NCBI GenBank assembly: GCA_020853155.1 | Contig: JADYZL010000500.1 | Span: 1-21,210, forward strand | Reading direction: 5' to 3' | Length of the DNA stretch: 21,210 bases | From: Bryobacterales bacterium | GTDB taxonomy: Bacteria; Acidobacteriota; Terriglobia; Bryobacterales; Bryobacteraceae | Part shown: positions 1-7,463 of the stretch, piece by piece | How positions within the stretch are numbered: position 1 is the first letter of the stretch | How the letters are laid out: each line of letters opens with the position of its first letter | Notes under the pieces: model-generated | Seen by the model: the letters and a program-made list of their open reading frames with translations, nothing else | What the model was told of the DNA's origin: nothing | Databases searched by the model: none | Position numbers and translations under genes: made by a program

Positions 1-1376
1 AAATCCGGCACCAGCTTGCTCTTGATCAGATCGGAATGCAAGGCAGCCACGCCGTTCACGGAGTGGGACCCGACGATCGCGAGATGCGCCATCCTCACTT
101 GCTTTTCCGGCCACTCCTCGATGAGCGACATCCTCTGAACCATGCCGCCGTTGTGCGGCCAGCGACGCTCCACTTCCTTGAGGAAACGGGAGTTGATCTC
201 ATAAATAATCTGAATGTGCCGCGGCAGCACTTTTTCGAGCAGCGCCACCGGCCACTTCTCCAACGCCTCGGGCAGCAAGGTGTGGTTCGTATAGCCGCAT
301 GTCGCCTTGGTAAGCTGCCATGCCAGGTCCCATTCCAGACCGCGCTCATCGACGAGCATCCGCATCAGTTCCGCGATCACCAGGGATGGATGAGTATCGT
401 TGAGTTGAATGGCCACTTTTTCCGAAAGCAGCCGGATATCGTCGAAATCCCGCCGGAAGCGATCCATGATATCCCGCAGCGAGCAGGCCACCAGGAAGTA
501 CTCCTGCAACAGGCGCAGTTCGCGGCCGGTGGCGATGGCGTCGGAAGGATAAAGCACTTTCGATACTTTTTCCGATTCGATCTTCTGTTCCACGGCCCGG
601 ATGTAATCGCCCTGGTTGAAGATCTGGATATCAAATTCATCGGAGGCCCGCGCCGTGTACAGCCTCAGATAGTTCACCGTCTTCGCGCCGTACCCGATCA
701 CGGGCATGTCGTAGGGAACGCCGACGAGAATCCTCCACTCCATCCACATCGGGTTGTAATTGCCGTCCCGGTCAACGCCATCTTCCACCCGGCCGTAAAC
801 CGGAATGTAGAGGGCGTCCCTGGACATTTCCACCTGCCAGGGAGAATCTTCCATGCGCCAGTGGTCCGGCATCTCTACCTGGTAACCGCGGCGGATCTGC
901 TGACGGAACAGGCCATATTCGTAGTTGATTCCGTAGCCAAAGCCCGGAACGCCCAGGGTGGCCATCGAATCGAGGAAACACGCGGCCAGCCGGCCGAGCC
1001 CGCCATTCCCCAGCGCCGCGTCCGGTTCCGTATTGGCGATCTCGCTCAACTCGATTCCCCATTCCCGGGCCGCTTCCGCGAAGATGTCGTAAAGGTCGAG
1101 CGCAATGAGATTGTTTTCGAGCGATCTGCCAATTAGGAATTCGAGCGAAAGATAGTAGACCCGCTTGGTTTGCGACTCCCTGTAGCGCTCCTGAGTGGCG
1201 TGGTGCAGATCGAGCAGTTCCTGACGAACGGCCAGGGCAAAGGCTTTGAAGAGGGCGTAGGGAGTGGCGTCTTCCTTCCGAACGCCGATCGAATAGCGAA
1301 GGTGGAAACGAATGCGTTCAAGGATGGTCTTCGAATCCAGGGCGGTTCCTGGAATCCTATTCTGAGTGACTGGCAT
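1..1376 (-). CDS. glgP: Glycogen/starch/maltodextrin phosphorylase, N-terminal part (partial)
   Basis: Family GT35 phosphorylase, which releases glucose-1-phosphate from alpha-1,4-glucan in the cytoplasm. The reverse-strand frame is open from ATG at 1376 to the left edge, giving about 458 of the roughly 820 residues usual for the family. Visible family blocks are RVYYLSLEFLIGRSL, ALGNGGLGRLAACFLDSMA, GYGINYEYGLFRQ, the acceptor-site block IQLNDTHPSL, and TNHTLLPEALEKWP. The C-terminal domain with the PLP-binding lysine lies outside the window, so catalytic completeness cannot be judged. The start is supported by GGAGAA seven bases upstream and by the typical N-terminal block that begins directly after it. 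It lies downstream of the histidine kinase gene on the same strand, but the 283-nt gap argues for its own promoter. The glgP name is used in the family sense; a maltodextrin-specific MalP is equally possible. Confidence 0.93.
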   Translation of the reverse strand, partial: MPVTQNRIPGTALDSKTILERIRFHLRYSIGVRKEDATPYALFKAFALAVRQELLDLHHATQERYRESQTKRVYYLSLEFLIGRSLENNLIALDLYDIFAEAAREWGIELSEIANTEPDAALGNGGLGRLAACFLDSMATLGVPGFGYGINYEYGLFRQQIRRGYQVEMPDHWRMEDSPWQVEMSRDALYIPVYGRVEDGVDRDGNYNPMWMEWRILVGVPYDMPVIGYGAKTVNYLRLYTARASDEFDIQIFNQGDYIRAVEQKIESEKVSKVLYPSDAIATGRELRLLQEYFLVACSLRDIMDRFRRDFDDIRLLSEKVAIQLNDTHPSLVIAELMRMLVDERGLEWDLAWQLTKATCGYTNHTLLPEALEKWPVALLEKVLPRHIQIIYEINSRFLKEVERRWPHNGGMVQRMSLIEEWPEKQVRMAHLAIVGSHSVNGVAALHSDLIKSKLVPD

Positions 1377-1659
1377 AGATCGTTCTCCAGGCAATGTAGG
1401 GTAGCCGCAGTGACAGCCGGCAATCGCGGAGGCCGCGAAGATAAACGCCTCTGTTCCCGGCGGCAACTCGGGATTCGTCCGTCAACTCAGCAGCACCCCA
1501 TCGCCTGCCATTTCGCTGAATCGCGGTGGAGCAGTTATTCAACACTCCGAAATCCATCATCGCCTACTTTACGCATCGGCGCACGAAGCTCCGCCAGGAG
1601 CGCAATCGCCTGCAACTCTCTAAATTTCCAATTTTCAACTACTTACGCTGTGTTTTTCA
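1377..1659. other. Intergenic region upstream of the phosphorylase gene
   Basis: 283 nt on the 5' side of glgP. A 67-residue minus-strand frame (1357-1560) overlaps the glgP start, has no family resemblance and is treated as chance. The stretch 1610-1660 is AT-rich and likely contains the glgP promoter, but no clear boxes are seen. Confidence 0.4.
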
Positions 1660-4257
1660 CTAGGAAACAGACGCGCGCAGCGTAGATGAGCGCAGCGAGG
1701 AGAACTGGCTTACCACGCGGCTAAGATCTTCTCGCTGAAAGCCCTCATCGAGCACCACATCGAACAACTTCGCATTCACGAGGAATGCTCTCGAAGCGCT
1801 GTCATCGACGGTCCCTACCAGCGGCGGCATGGAGGCGCCCAAAGCGTTTCGCAGTTTCTGCGCCACTTCCAGCTCGGTATGAACTCCGAGATCCGCGTCC
1901 AGCAGGATGAAGTTGAATTCTCCATGGGCGGCGTGTTGGATTAAGTCCTGAAAATTATCCGCGGAGACAAAGCTCATGGAGAACTGGCGCATCAGATAGC
2001 CGAGCCCCTTGCGCCTCGCTTCGCTCGCGGCGAACACCAAGGCGGGGGCTTCCACAGCTTGTGTCTCCCGGACAACATTGGTGAGCCGCTGGATCGGTTT
2101 GCGGGGCGTCTGGGTCAAGGCGGCGTGCGCAGAGGCAATCTTCGCAAGCGCCCTGTAGGGAGAGATCGGCTTCCGGAGCACCAGGAGCGGCTCCACTCCA
2201 TTTAATACGCTGCGATCCACGGGGCTATGCATGGAATCGAGCATCACGAGCAGGAGTTGCGGGTTCTGGGTCACCAAACGGATTCCGCGGTTGATCTCGG
2301 AGGCCCCCCCCTCCAGACTCTTCGTATCGAATACGATCACATCCGTGAGACCATGCGCGGTTTCCTTCGAAAGGAACTCCAACGTGTCGCGAAGCCCGTG
2401 GCTGCGTTGCATGTGCAATCCGCACTCGACCAAGGCCGTGAACCACGCTTGCGCAGACAAATCGCCCACTCCCGCGAGAAGGACACGCTTCCCACGAAAT
2501 GCCTCCGCTTCCGCGGGCGTCTGCCAGCCACCCTCCACCATCGATTTACCGGAAGTCCGCAACAGAACCCGAAAACGGGAGCCTGCGCCGAGCTTGCTCT
2601 CGACCCGGATCTCACCGCCCATCAGCTCACAGAACTGCTTGCTGATGGCAAGCCCCAGACCGGTGCCCCCGTAAATGCGCGACGTCGCCGGACCCGCTTG
2701 ACTGAACGGATGGAAGAGACGCTCCACCGTCTCCTCCGACATGCCGATGCCGAAGTCGATCACTTCGAGACGAAGTTCGCCGGTATCTTCGACCAGCGGC
2801 TCCCAGGAAACGACGATGCCCACCTCGCCTTTTTTCGAGAACTTGATGGCGTTCCCGATCAGGTTCATGAGCACCAGGCGCACCTTGCCCGGATCTCCCA
2901 GGACCATATCCGGAATCGGGAAGAGGGTGTGCACCACCAGATCAATGCGTTTGCGGGAAGCGGGTTCGGCAAGGCCTGCGCAAACGTCCTCCACTAAGTC
3001 CCGCGGGTTGTAATAAACCTCTTCGAGGTCCACTCTCTGCGCTTCGAGTTTCGAGTAATCCAGAATCGAGTTGACGATCGAAAGCAGGGACTCCGCGGAC
3101 GATTGAATTGCCTGGCCGAACTCTCTCTGCCGACGATCGAGGGAGGTCTGCAAGAGCAGCGAGGTCATTCCCAGGACTCCGTTGAGGGGTGTGCGAATCT
3201 CATGGCTCATTGTCGCCAGGAAGTCCCCCTGCAGACGCGTCGCCTTTTGCGCCGCCATCAACGCCGCCAGAAGTTCTGCATTCTTGGACTGCAATTCCCG
3301 GGCGGATGCCTTCTCCTGCGCTTCCATCGTCTTCCGGTTCCGGATATCCGCCAGAACGCCCTGGTAGCGCAACGGGAAGCCATCCTTGGCGGGGAGCCGG
3401 GTCACCAGGAAGGAGACCCACAAATGAGACCCATCTTCTGCTTTCAACACAGCCTCGCCGGCGTGGGTGCCGGATGCGCCCATCCCATCCAGAAAATCCA
3501 ACCGGACCAATTCCCCTTCCACGCCCTCGCGATAAGACTGGAAGTAATGCGAATGATGGCTGCCCAAGGCCCGCTGCGCGCGGTACCCGGTGAGGCGGTC
3601 CCAGGCGGGGGAAAGAAACGACCAATTCCCCTTCGCGTCAAGTTCGAACGCAATCTCCCGCTCCCCGGCCAACTGGTTCAAGGTAAGAGCGCTCGCCTCC
3701 TCCAGCGGAAGCGATCGGGTCTGGAGGCTGCGTAAGGCGCCAAGAAGCCCGGCGAAGCTTCGAGCGACTCCTTCATGCTGACTGGTCCAGACGATCCCGC
3801 CGCGGATGAAATCCATCCGCAGAAATCCCCAGAGTATCCCTTCCACCTCGATGGGCACCGCAACCACGGACCGGCGGCGGACACTCTGCGCTGGTGTCTT
3901 GCTCGGATCCGGATTCACCGCCTCGCTGTGCGAACCATCCACGACGCGGTCCTGCTGGAGGTCCGCGTACCATTGCGCGTTCCACTCCGTTCCAGAGAGA
4001 AACGGCATGGAATACGCGGAACTTCTGCGTTCTCTGCGGAATTCCGCCACGAGCGCGGGAATCGGTGGGGCGCCTGCCGCGGGCGGCGGCAACTCAAAGA
4101 CGCTCACGCGGTCAATCAGCGCCACGTCGGCAAGTTGCTTCAGAGCGAGAACCAGCGACTCCGAGAACGGAGCGGTACTCATCGTCTGCATCGCAAGGAC
4201 ACAGCCTGAAAAGAACTCGAGGATTCGGTTTTCACTCTCCGGGTACATCGTGAACAT
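1660..4257 (-). CDS. Hybrid sensor histidine kinase (GAF-PAS-HisKA-HATPase-REC-REC)
   Basis: 865-residue sensor kinase. Residues about 25-180 look like a GAF domain (SVVAVPIEVEGILWGFLRMD). Residues about 200-315 are a PAS/PAC domain (WSFLSPAWDRLTGY). A short coiled coil leads into HisKA, with the phospho-acceptor H352 in MSHEIRTPLNG. The ATPase has an N-box (MNLIGNAIKFSKKG), G1 (IDFGIGMSEE) and G2 (YGGTGLGLAISKQF). Two receiver-like domains follow. The first keeps the acceptor Asp (D644, VIVFDTKS) and the Lys (K696, RKPIS) but lacks the usual acidic pair at its first strand. The second keeps D787 (FILLDADL) but shows no matching Lys. There is no transmembrane segment, so it should be cytosolic. 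The ATG at 4257 has only a weak ribosome site; ATG at 4248 is an alternative start. No separate response regulator is nearby, so its partner and signal are unknown. Confidence 0.93.
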   Translation of the reverse strand: MFTMYPESENRILEFFSGCVLAMQTMSTAPFSESLVLALKQLADVALIDRVSVFELPPPAAGAPPIPALVAEFRRERRSSAYSMPFLSGTEWNAQWYADLQQDRVVDGSHSEAVNPDPSKTPAQSVRRRSVVAVPIEVEGILWGFLRMDFIRGGIVWTSQHEGVARSFAGLLGALRSLQTRSLPLEEASALTLNQLAGEREIAFELDAKGNWSFLSPAWDRLTGYRAQRALGSHHSHYFQSYREGVEGELVRLDFLDGMGASGTHAGEAVLKAEDGSHLWVSFLVTRLPAKDGFPLRYQGVLADIRNRKTMEAQEKASARELQSKNAELLAALMAAQKATRLQGDFLATMSHEIRTPLNGVLGMTSLLLQTSLDRRQREFGQAIQSSAESLLSIVNSILDYSKLEAQRVDLEEVYYNPRDLVEDVCAGLAEPASRKRIDLVVHTLFPIPDMVLGDPGKVRLVLMNLIGNAIKFSKKGEVGIVVSWEPLVEDTGELRLEVIDFGIGMSEETVERLFHPFSQAGPATSRIYGGTGLGLAISKQFCELMGGEIRVESKLGAGSRFRVLLRTSGKSMVEGGWQTPAEAEAFRGKRVLLAGVGDLSAQAWFTALVECGLHMQRSHGLRDTLEFLSKETAHGLTDVIVFDTKSLEGGASEINRGIRLVTQNPQLLLVMLDSMHSPVDRSVLNGVEPLLVLRKPISPYRALAKIASAHAALTQTPRKPIQRLTNVVRETQAVEAPALVFAASEARRKGLGYLMRQFSMSFVSADNFQDLIQHAAHGEFNFILLDADLGVHTELEVAQKLRNALGASMPPLVGTVDDSASRAFLVNAKLFDVVLDEGFQREDLSRVVSQFSSLRSSTLRASVS

Positions 4258-4715
4258 CCGCTATCCAGGCGATTCCCTTCGAACCAAAAACTCCGGCGTC
4301 GCAAGGACGAAGCTGGCACGCCGCCGGCCGGCCATTGCGGCAGGGCTCTTCCCGCACGGTCCCGAGACCGGGCAGCGGCGCGCGGCGCTCGATTGCGTCT
4401 CGGCCGCTCCGCTTCCGACTAGATACAAGTGATCTATTCTACTGTAATCGAAAACGCGTAGTACTCTTAACGTGACGGTACTAATTTCTGTCATCCAATG
4501 AGGCGAAAATCGCTGCTATTCGAGATCAGTTCAGAACATTTCTGGTAACAAATGCTTCGCAGACTCAGTAGTCCTGTAGCGTACTTGTAAACTTACCGGG
4601 GCATTCATTCCCGGCGCGGAAGACATTGAGGCTTGGCGAATTTGTGACTCAGATGCGAATTTATTCCCGCTTTCGAGGCGGCCGGCATGAAACCGAATGT
4701 AAAATGGAATGCGTT
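4258..4715. other. Divergent intergenic region between the histidine kinase and the PPIase gene
   Basis: 458 nt without a convincing gene; the frames crossing it have no family resemblance and no ribosome site. It must hold the promoters for both flanking genes. The middle part (about 4430-4600) is clearly more AT-rich than the surroundings. It contains the inverted repeat TAGTAC-N13-GTACTA at 4459-4464/4478-4483 and a further GTACTTGTAAAC at 4581-4592. Confidence 0.6.
4420..4447 (-). promoter_or_regulatory. Candidate sigma-70-type promoter for the histidine kinase
   Basis: Read on the minus strand, TTACAG (4447-4442) and TATCTA (4425-4420) are spaced by 16 nt in the AT-rich part of the divergent region, about 160 nt before the kinase start. 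The inverted repeat TAGTAC-N13-GTACTA sits just upstream, where a regulator could bind. Box matches are partial, so this is a candidate only. Confidence 0.25.
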
Positions 4716-5750
4716 GTGACCTCCATGCGAAGCCTTCTACTGTTTACTCTCGCCCTTTCCGTATTGCTCGTGAGCTGCAAGCCTTCGGTACCGGACAATG
4801 TCGTTGCCGTGGTGAACGACAAGGCCATCACCATGGAGGAACTGGCCAAGTTTTACAAGAGCAGCTTTCCGAACCAGCCCAGCGTCAAGGAGGATGATGA
4901 AATCCTCCGGCAGAAGCTGCAACTGCTGCGGGACATGATCGATAGCGAAATCATGATGCAGCGCGCGGAAAAGCAGAGTTTAATTGCGGTGGATGCGGAC
5001 GTGGAAGCCAAGCTGAACGAATTCCGGGCGCCCTACACGCAGGAAGAGTTTCAGAAGCAACTGGAGGCGCGGGGATTCACCGTCGACGATTTGAAGACGC
5101 AGATTCGCAGGGATTTGAGTGTCCGCCGCCTCTTTAACAAGGAGATCACTTCTCGCGTCAACATCTCTGACCAGGACGTGAAGGAGTTCTACGAGCAGAA
5201 CAAGGCCGGCTTCAACCTGGCGGAACCGCAATTCCACATTGCGCAGATTCTGGTGACGCCGCGGGCCGACGACGAGGTCCGTAACCTGAAGAATGACAAC
5301 GCCACCGACGCCGAATCGGCGCGCCGCAAGATCCAGATGATCGACGCCCGCCTCAAACAGGGCGAAGATTTCGCCATGCTGGCTCAGAATTACTCCGAAG
5401 ATTCCGCCACCAACCAGAATGGCGGCGATATCGGATTTATTCCGGAATCCGCTCTGGCTAATGCCAGCGCGGACTTGCGCCGGGTGGTCACGTCCCTCCA
5501 GCCGGGGCAGAATTCCGCGATCATCACCACGCCGGAAGGGTTCCGCATCTTCCGCTTGATCTCCCGCGAGCCTGCCGGGCAGCGCGAGCTCAATGATCCG
5601 CGAGTGCAGCAGAACATCCGAAGTACCCTGGTGAACCGGAAAGATCAGCTATTGCAGGCCGCCTACTATGAGATCGCCCGGAATGAGGCGAAAGTGACGA
5701 ACTACTATGCGGAGAAGGTGCTGGGAGCGGCCACGCAGAAAAAAGAATAG
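4716..5750 (+). CDS. SurA/PpiC-type peptidyl-prolyl cis-trans isomerase, lipoprotein
   Basis: Parvulin-family folding factor for exported proteins. The N-terminus is a lipoprotein signal: MRSLLLFTLALSVLLVSC, with a good lipobox (LVSC; Cys21 from the GTG start), so the mature protein should be membrane-anchored outside the cytoplasm. A SurA-N-like helical region follows (VVAVVNDKAITMEELAKFY onward). The rotamase domain runs from FHIAQILVTPR through NGGDIGFIP to LQPGQNSAIITTPEGFRIF, and a helical tail ends the protein. Length is 344 residues, normal for the group. GTG at 4716 is preferred because GGAA at 4706-4709 is six bases upstream; ATG at 4725 gives the same signal peptide and is nearly as good. 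The longer in-frame start at 4626 would put about 30 charged residues before the signal peptide and is unlikely. It may help assemble the envelope proteins encoded around it. Confidence 0.9.
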   Translation: MTSMRSLLLFTLALSVLLVSCKPSVPDNVVAVVNDKAITMEELAKFYKSSFPNQPSVKEDDEILRQKLQLLRDMIDSEIMMQRAEKQSLIAVDADVEAKLNEFRAPYTQEEFQKQLEARGFTVDDLKTQIRRDLSVRRLFNKEITSRVNISDQDVKEFYEQNKAGFNLAEPQFHIAQILVTPRADDEVRNLKNDNATDAESARRKIQMIDARLKQGEDFAMLAQNYSEDSATNQNGGDIGFIPESALANASADLRRVVTSLQPGQNSAIITTPEGFRIFRLISREPAGQRELNDPRVQQNIRSTLVNRKDQLLQAAYYEIARNEAKVTNYYAEKVLGAATQKKE

Positions 5751-6035
5751 CCTTCCACGTTGCTCTTCCACGGTTCCAGGGACGCGCGAGCCGTCTGGCA
5801 TGGCCCAGGACACGCCGCGCCGGACGCGATGCGGCAACTTCCTTGTCGCTTCAGCGCATGCCAAGACCTGGATCAACTCGATTGCATCCCACTTGACCCG
5901 AAGCGAAACGAGATTGCCGCACCATGCGGCGGATCCTCCCAGAGGGTGGGGTGCCTAAACAATCTCCTTTGCGGGAGAATCAACCGGCACAATTCCGCAC
6001 GACACTGTGCAGTTTTTCGCGGAAACCGCCGATGG
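5751..6035. other. Intergenic region between the PPIase gene and the sugar operon
   Basis: 285 nt. The aminotransferase frame stays open through it up to 5760, but the translated part has no family match and no ribosome site, so it is regarded as noncoding. No T-run terminator follows the PPIase stop. A loose 7-bp inverted repeat (TGGCATG 5796-5802, CATGCCA 5857-5863) is present. Confidence 0.4.
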
Positions 6036-7463
6036 ATGCTCATGAGCTTGCCTCCGCGCATCCTGCTATCTCCGCCCGACGTCGGGAAGGCCGAGCGGGA
6101 TTCGCTGCTTAACGCATTCGATACGAATTGGATCTCGACGGCAGGCCCGGCAATCGAAGAGTTCGAGGCGTCGATGGCCTCTCTCATCGGCCGCCCCTGC
6201 GTTGCCGTGGCGAGCGGAACGTCGGGGCTGCACCTCGCATTGCGGCTGGCGGGTGTCTCAGCGGGGGATGTAGTCCTCTGCCAGACGTTTACCTTTGCCG
6301 CCAGCGCCAATCCGATTCTCTATGAGAGGGCGGAACCGTGGTTCCTCGATAGCGAACGTCGCACCTGGAACCTGGACGCAAACGCTCTCGAAGACGCCAT
6401 CCGCGCACTGGCCCGTGTTGGCCGCCGCCCCAGGGCGCTCATCGCCGTGCATCTTTACGGGATGCCGGCGGAAATCCACTCCATCCGCGATCTGTGCGAC
6501 CGGCACGGAGTAGCGCTGATCGAGGATGCCGCGGAATCGCTTGGGTCCACGGTTACGGCGGAGGTGGGGGGAAGGAGCCGCGCCTCCGGGCAGGAAGTTC
6601 CTCCACGCGGGGGCGCCGCCCAGGAGCGCACAAGACAGACCGGACGCTTCGGCCTCGCGGGTATCTTTTCGTTCAATGGAAACAAGATCATCACCACTGC
6701 CGGGGGCGGCATGATCGCCGTGGATTCCGTGGCGGAGGCGGCTCGTTTACGCAAGTGGAGCACGCAATCGAGGGAGCCGGCCGCACACTACGAACACGCC
6801 GAATTGGGATATAACTACCGGCTGAGCAACGTTCTGGCCGCCCTTGGATGCGCCCAATTGGCAAGCCTTCCGGATAAGATTCTGCGCCGGCGCGAGATCT
6901 TCCAACGCTACCGCGAGGCGCTCGGCGGCTTCACAGGGCTTGAGTTTCAACCCGAGGCGAAGGGCAGCCGCTCCAATCGCTGGCTGACCGCTCTCTATTT
7001 GGACCCCAATGAGTGGGGGAATTGCCGCGATGCGCTGATCGCTCGCTTGGCCGCTCGGGGAATCGAGTCCAGGCCGCTCTGGAAACCGATGCACCGGCAG
7101 CCGTTGTACCTCAATTCCCGGCACTTCGGATCTCCGCTATCGGAGGCTCTGTTTGCGGGGGGGATCTGCCTTCCGAGCGGAAGTTCGTTGCGGGAAGAAG
7201 AGCAACAGGAGATCTGTAGAGAAATCTCCGGGTTCCTCCGCGAGACTTCCTCTTGCGATAGAAGCCGGGCCGGGCATCTCCCGATGAGCGATCAAAAGGA
7301 AAGTCCCAACAGGCGGGGAGATTCGAGCCTACACACACGCGCCATCCTCTCCAACCCAACCGTTGCACGCCCCACTGGAAACCCCGTTGGCGAAAACCGT
7401 CAAAACCATTTCGAACACGCGCCGGGAGGAGCTACGCCATGGACCGTCTCCGCCAATTCCTGA
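6036..7463 (+). CDS. DegT/DnrJ/EryC1/StrS family PLP sugar aminotransferase (PglE-like)
   Basis: Aminates a nucleotide-linked 4-keto-6-deoxy sugar; paired with the dehydratase downstream, the likely product is a UDP-4-amino-4,6-dideoxy-HexNAc. Family blocks: NWISTAGPAIEEFE, VASGTSGLHLALRL, QTFTFAASANPI, VHLYGMPAEIHSI, ALIEDAAESLGS, FSFNGNKIITTAGGGM with the PLP lysine at K217, and LGYNYRLSNVLAALG. ATG at 6036 gives the expected N-terminus (PPRILLSPPDVG); 6042 is an alternative. At 475 residues it is about 80-100 longer than usual. There is an in-frame insertion at about residues 181-200, between GGR and QTGRFG, where relatives have only a short loop. After the expected end (REISGFLR) there is a tail of about 70 residues of low-complexity character. 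The 3' end overlaps the next gene by 25 nt, so the two are probably translated together. Confidence 0.9.
   Translation: MLMSLPPRILLSPPDVGKAERDSLLNAFDTNWISTAGPAIEEFEASMASLIGRPCVAVASGTSGLHLALRLAGVSAGDVVLCQTFTFAASANPILYERAEPWFLDSERRTWNLDANALEDAIRALARVGRRPRALIAVHLYGMPAEIHSIRDLCDRHGVALIEDAAESLGSTVTAEVGGRSRASGQEVPPRGGAAQERTRQTGRFGLAGIFSFNGNKIITTAGGGMIAVDSVAEAARLRKWSTQSREPAAHYEHAELGYNYRLSNVLAALGCAQLASLPDKILRRREIFQRYREALGGFTGLEFQPEAKGSRSNRWLTALYLDPNEWGNCRDALIARLAARGIESRPLWKPMHRQPLYLNSRHFGSPLSEALFAGGICLPSGSSLREEEQQEICREISGFLRETSSCDRSRAGHLPMSDQKESPNRRGDSSLHTRAILSNPTVARPTGNPVGENRQNHFEHAPGGATPWTVSANS

Noticed and set aside
36..1136. 366-residue plus-strand open frame
   Set aside because: Exactly antisense to the glycogen phosphorylase gene, which has clear family motifs.
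2227..3735. Several plus-strand frames of 90-256 residues
   Set aside because: All antisense to the histidine kinase; compositions are typical for shadow frames.
4626..4715. N-terminal extension of the PPIase frame
   Set aside because: It would bury the lipoprotein signal peptide behind about 30 charged residues and has no ribosome site.
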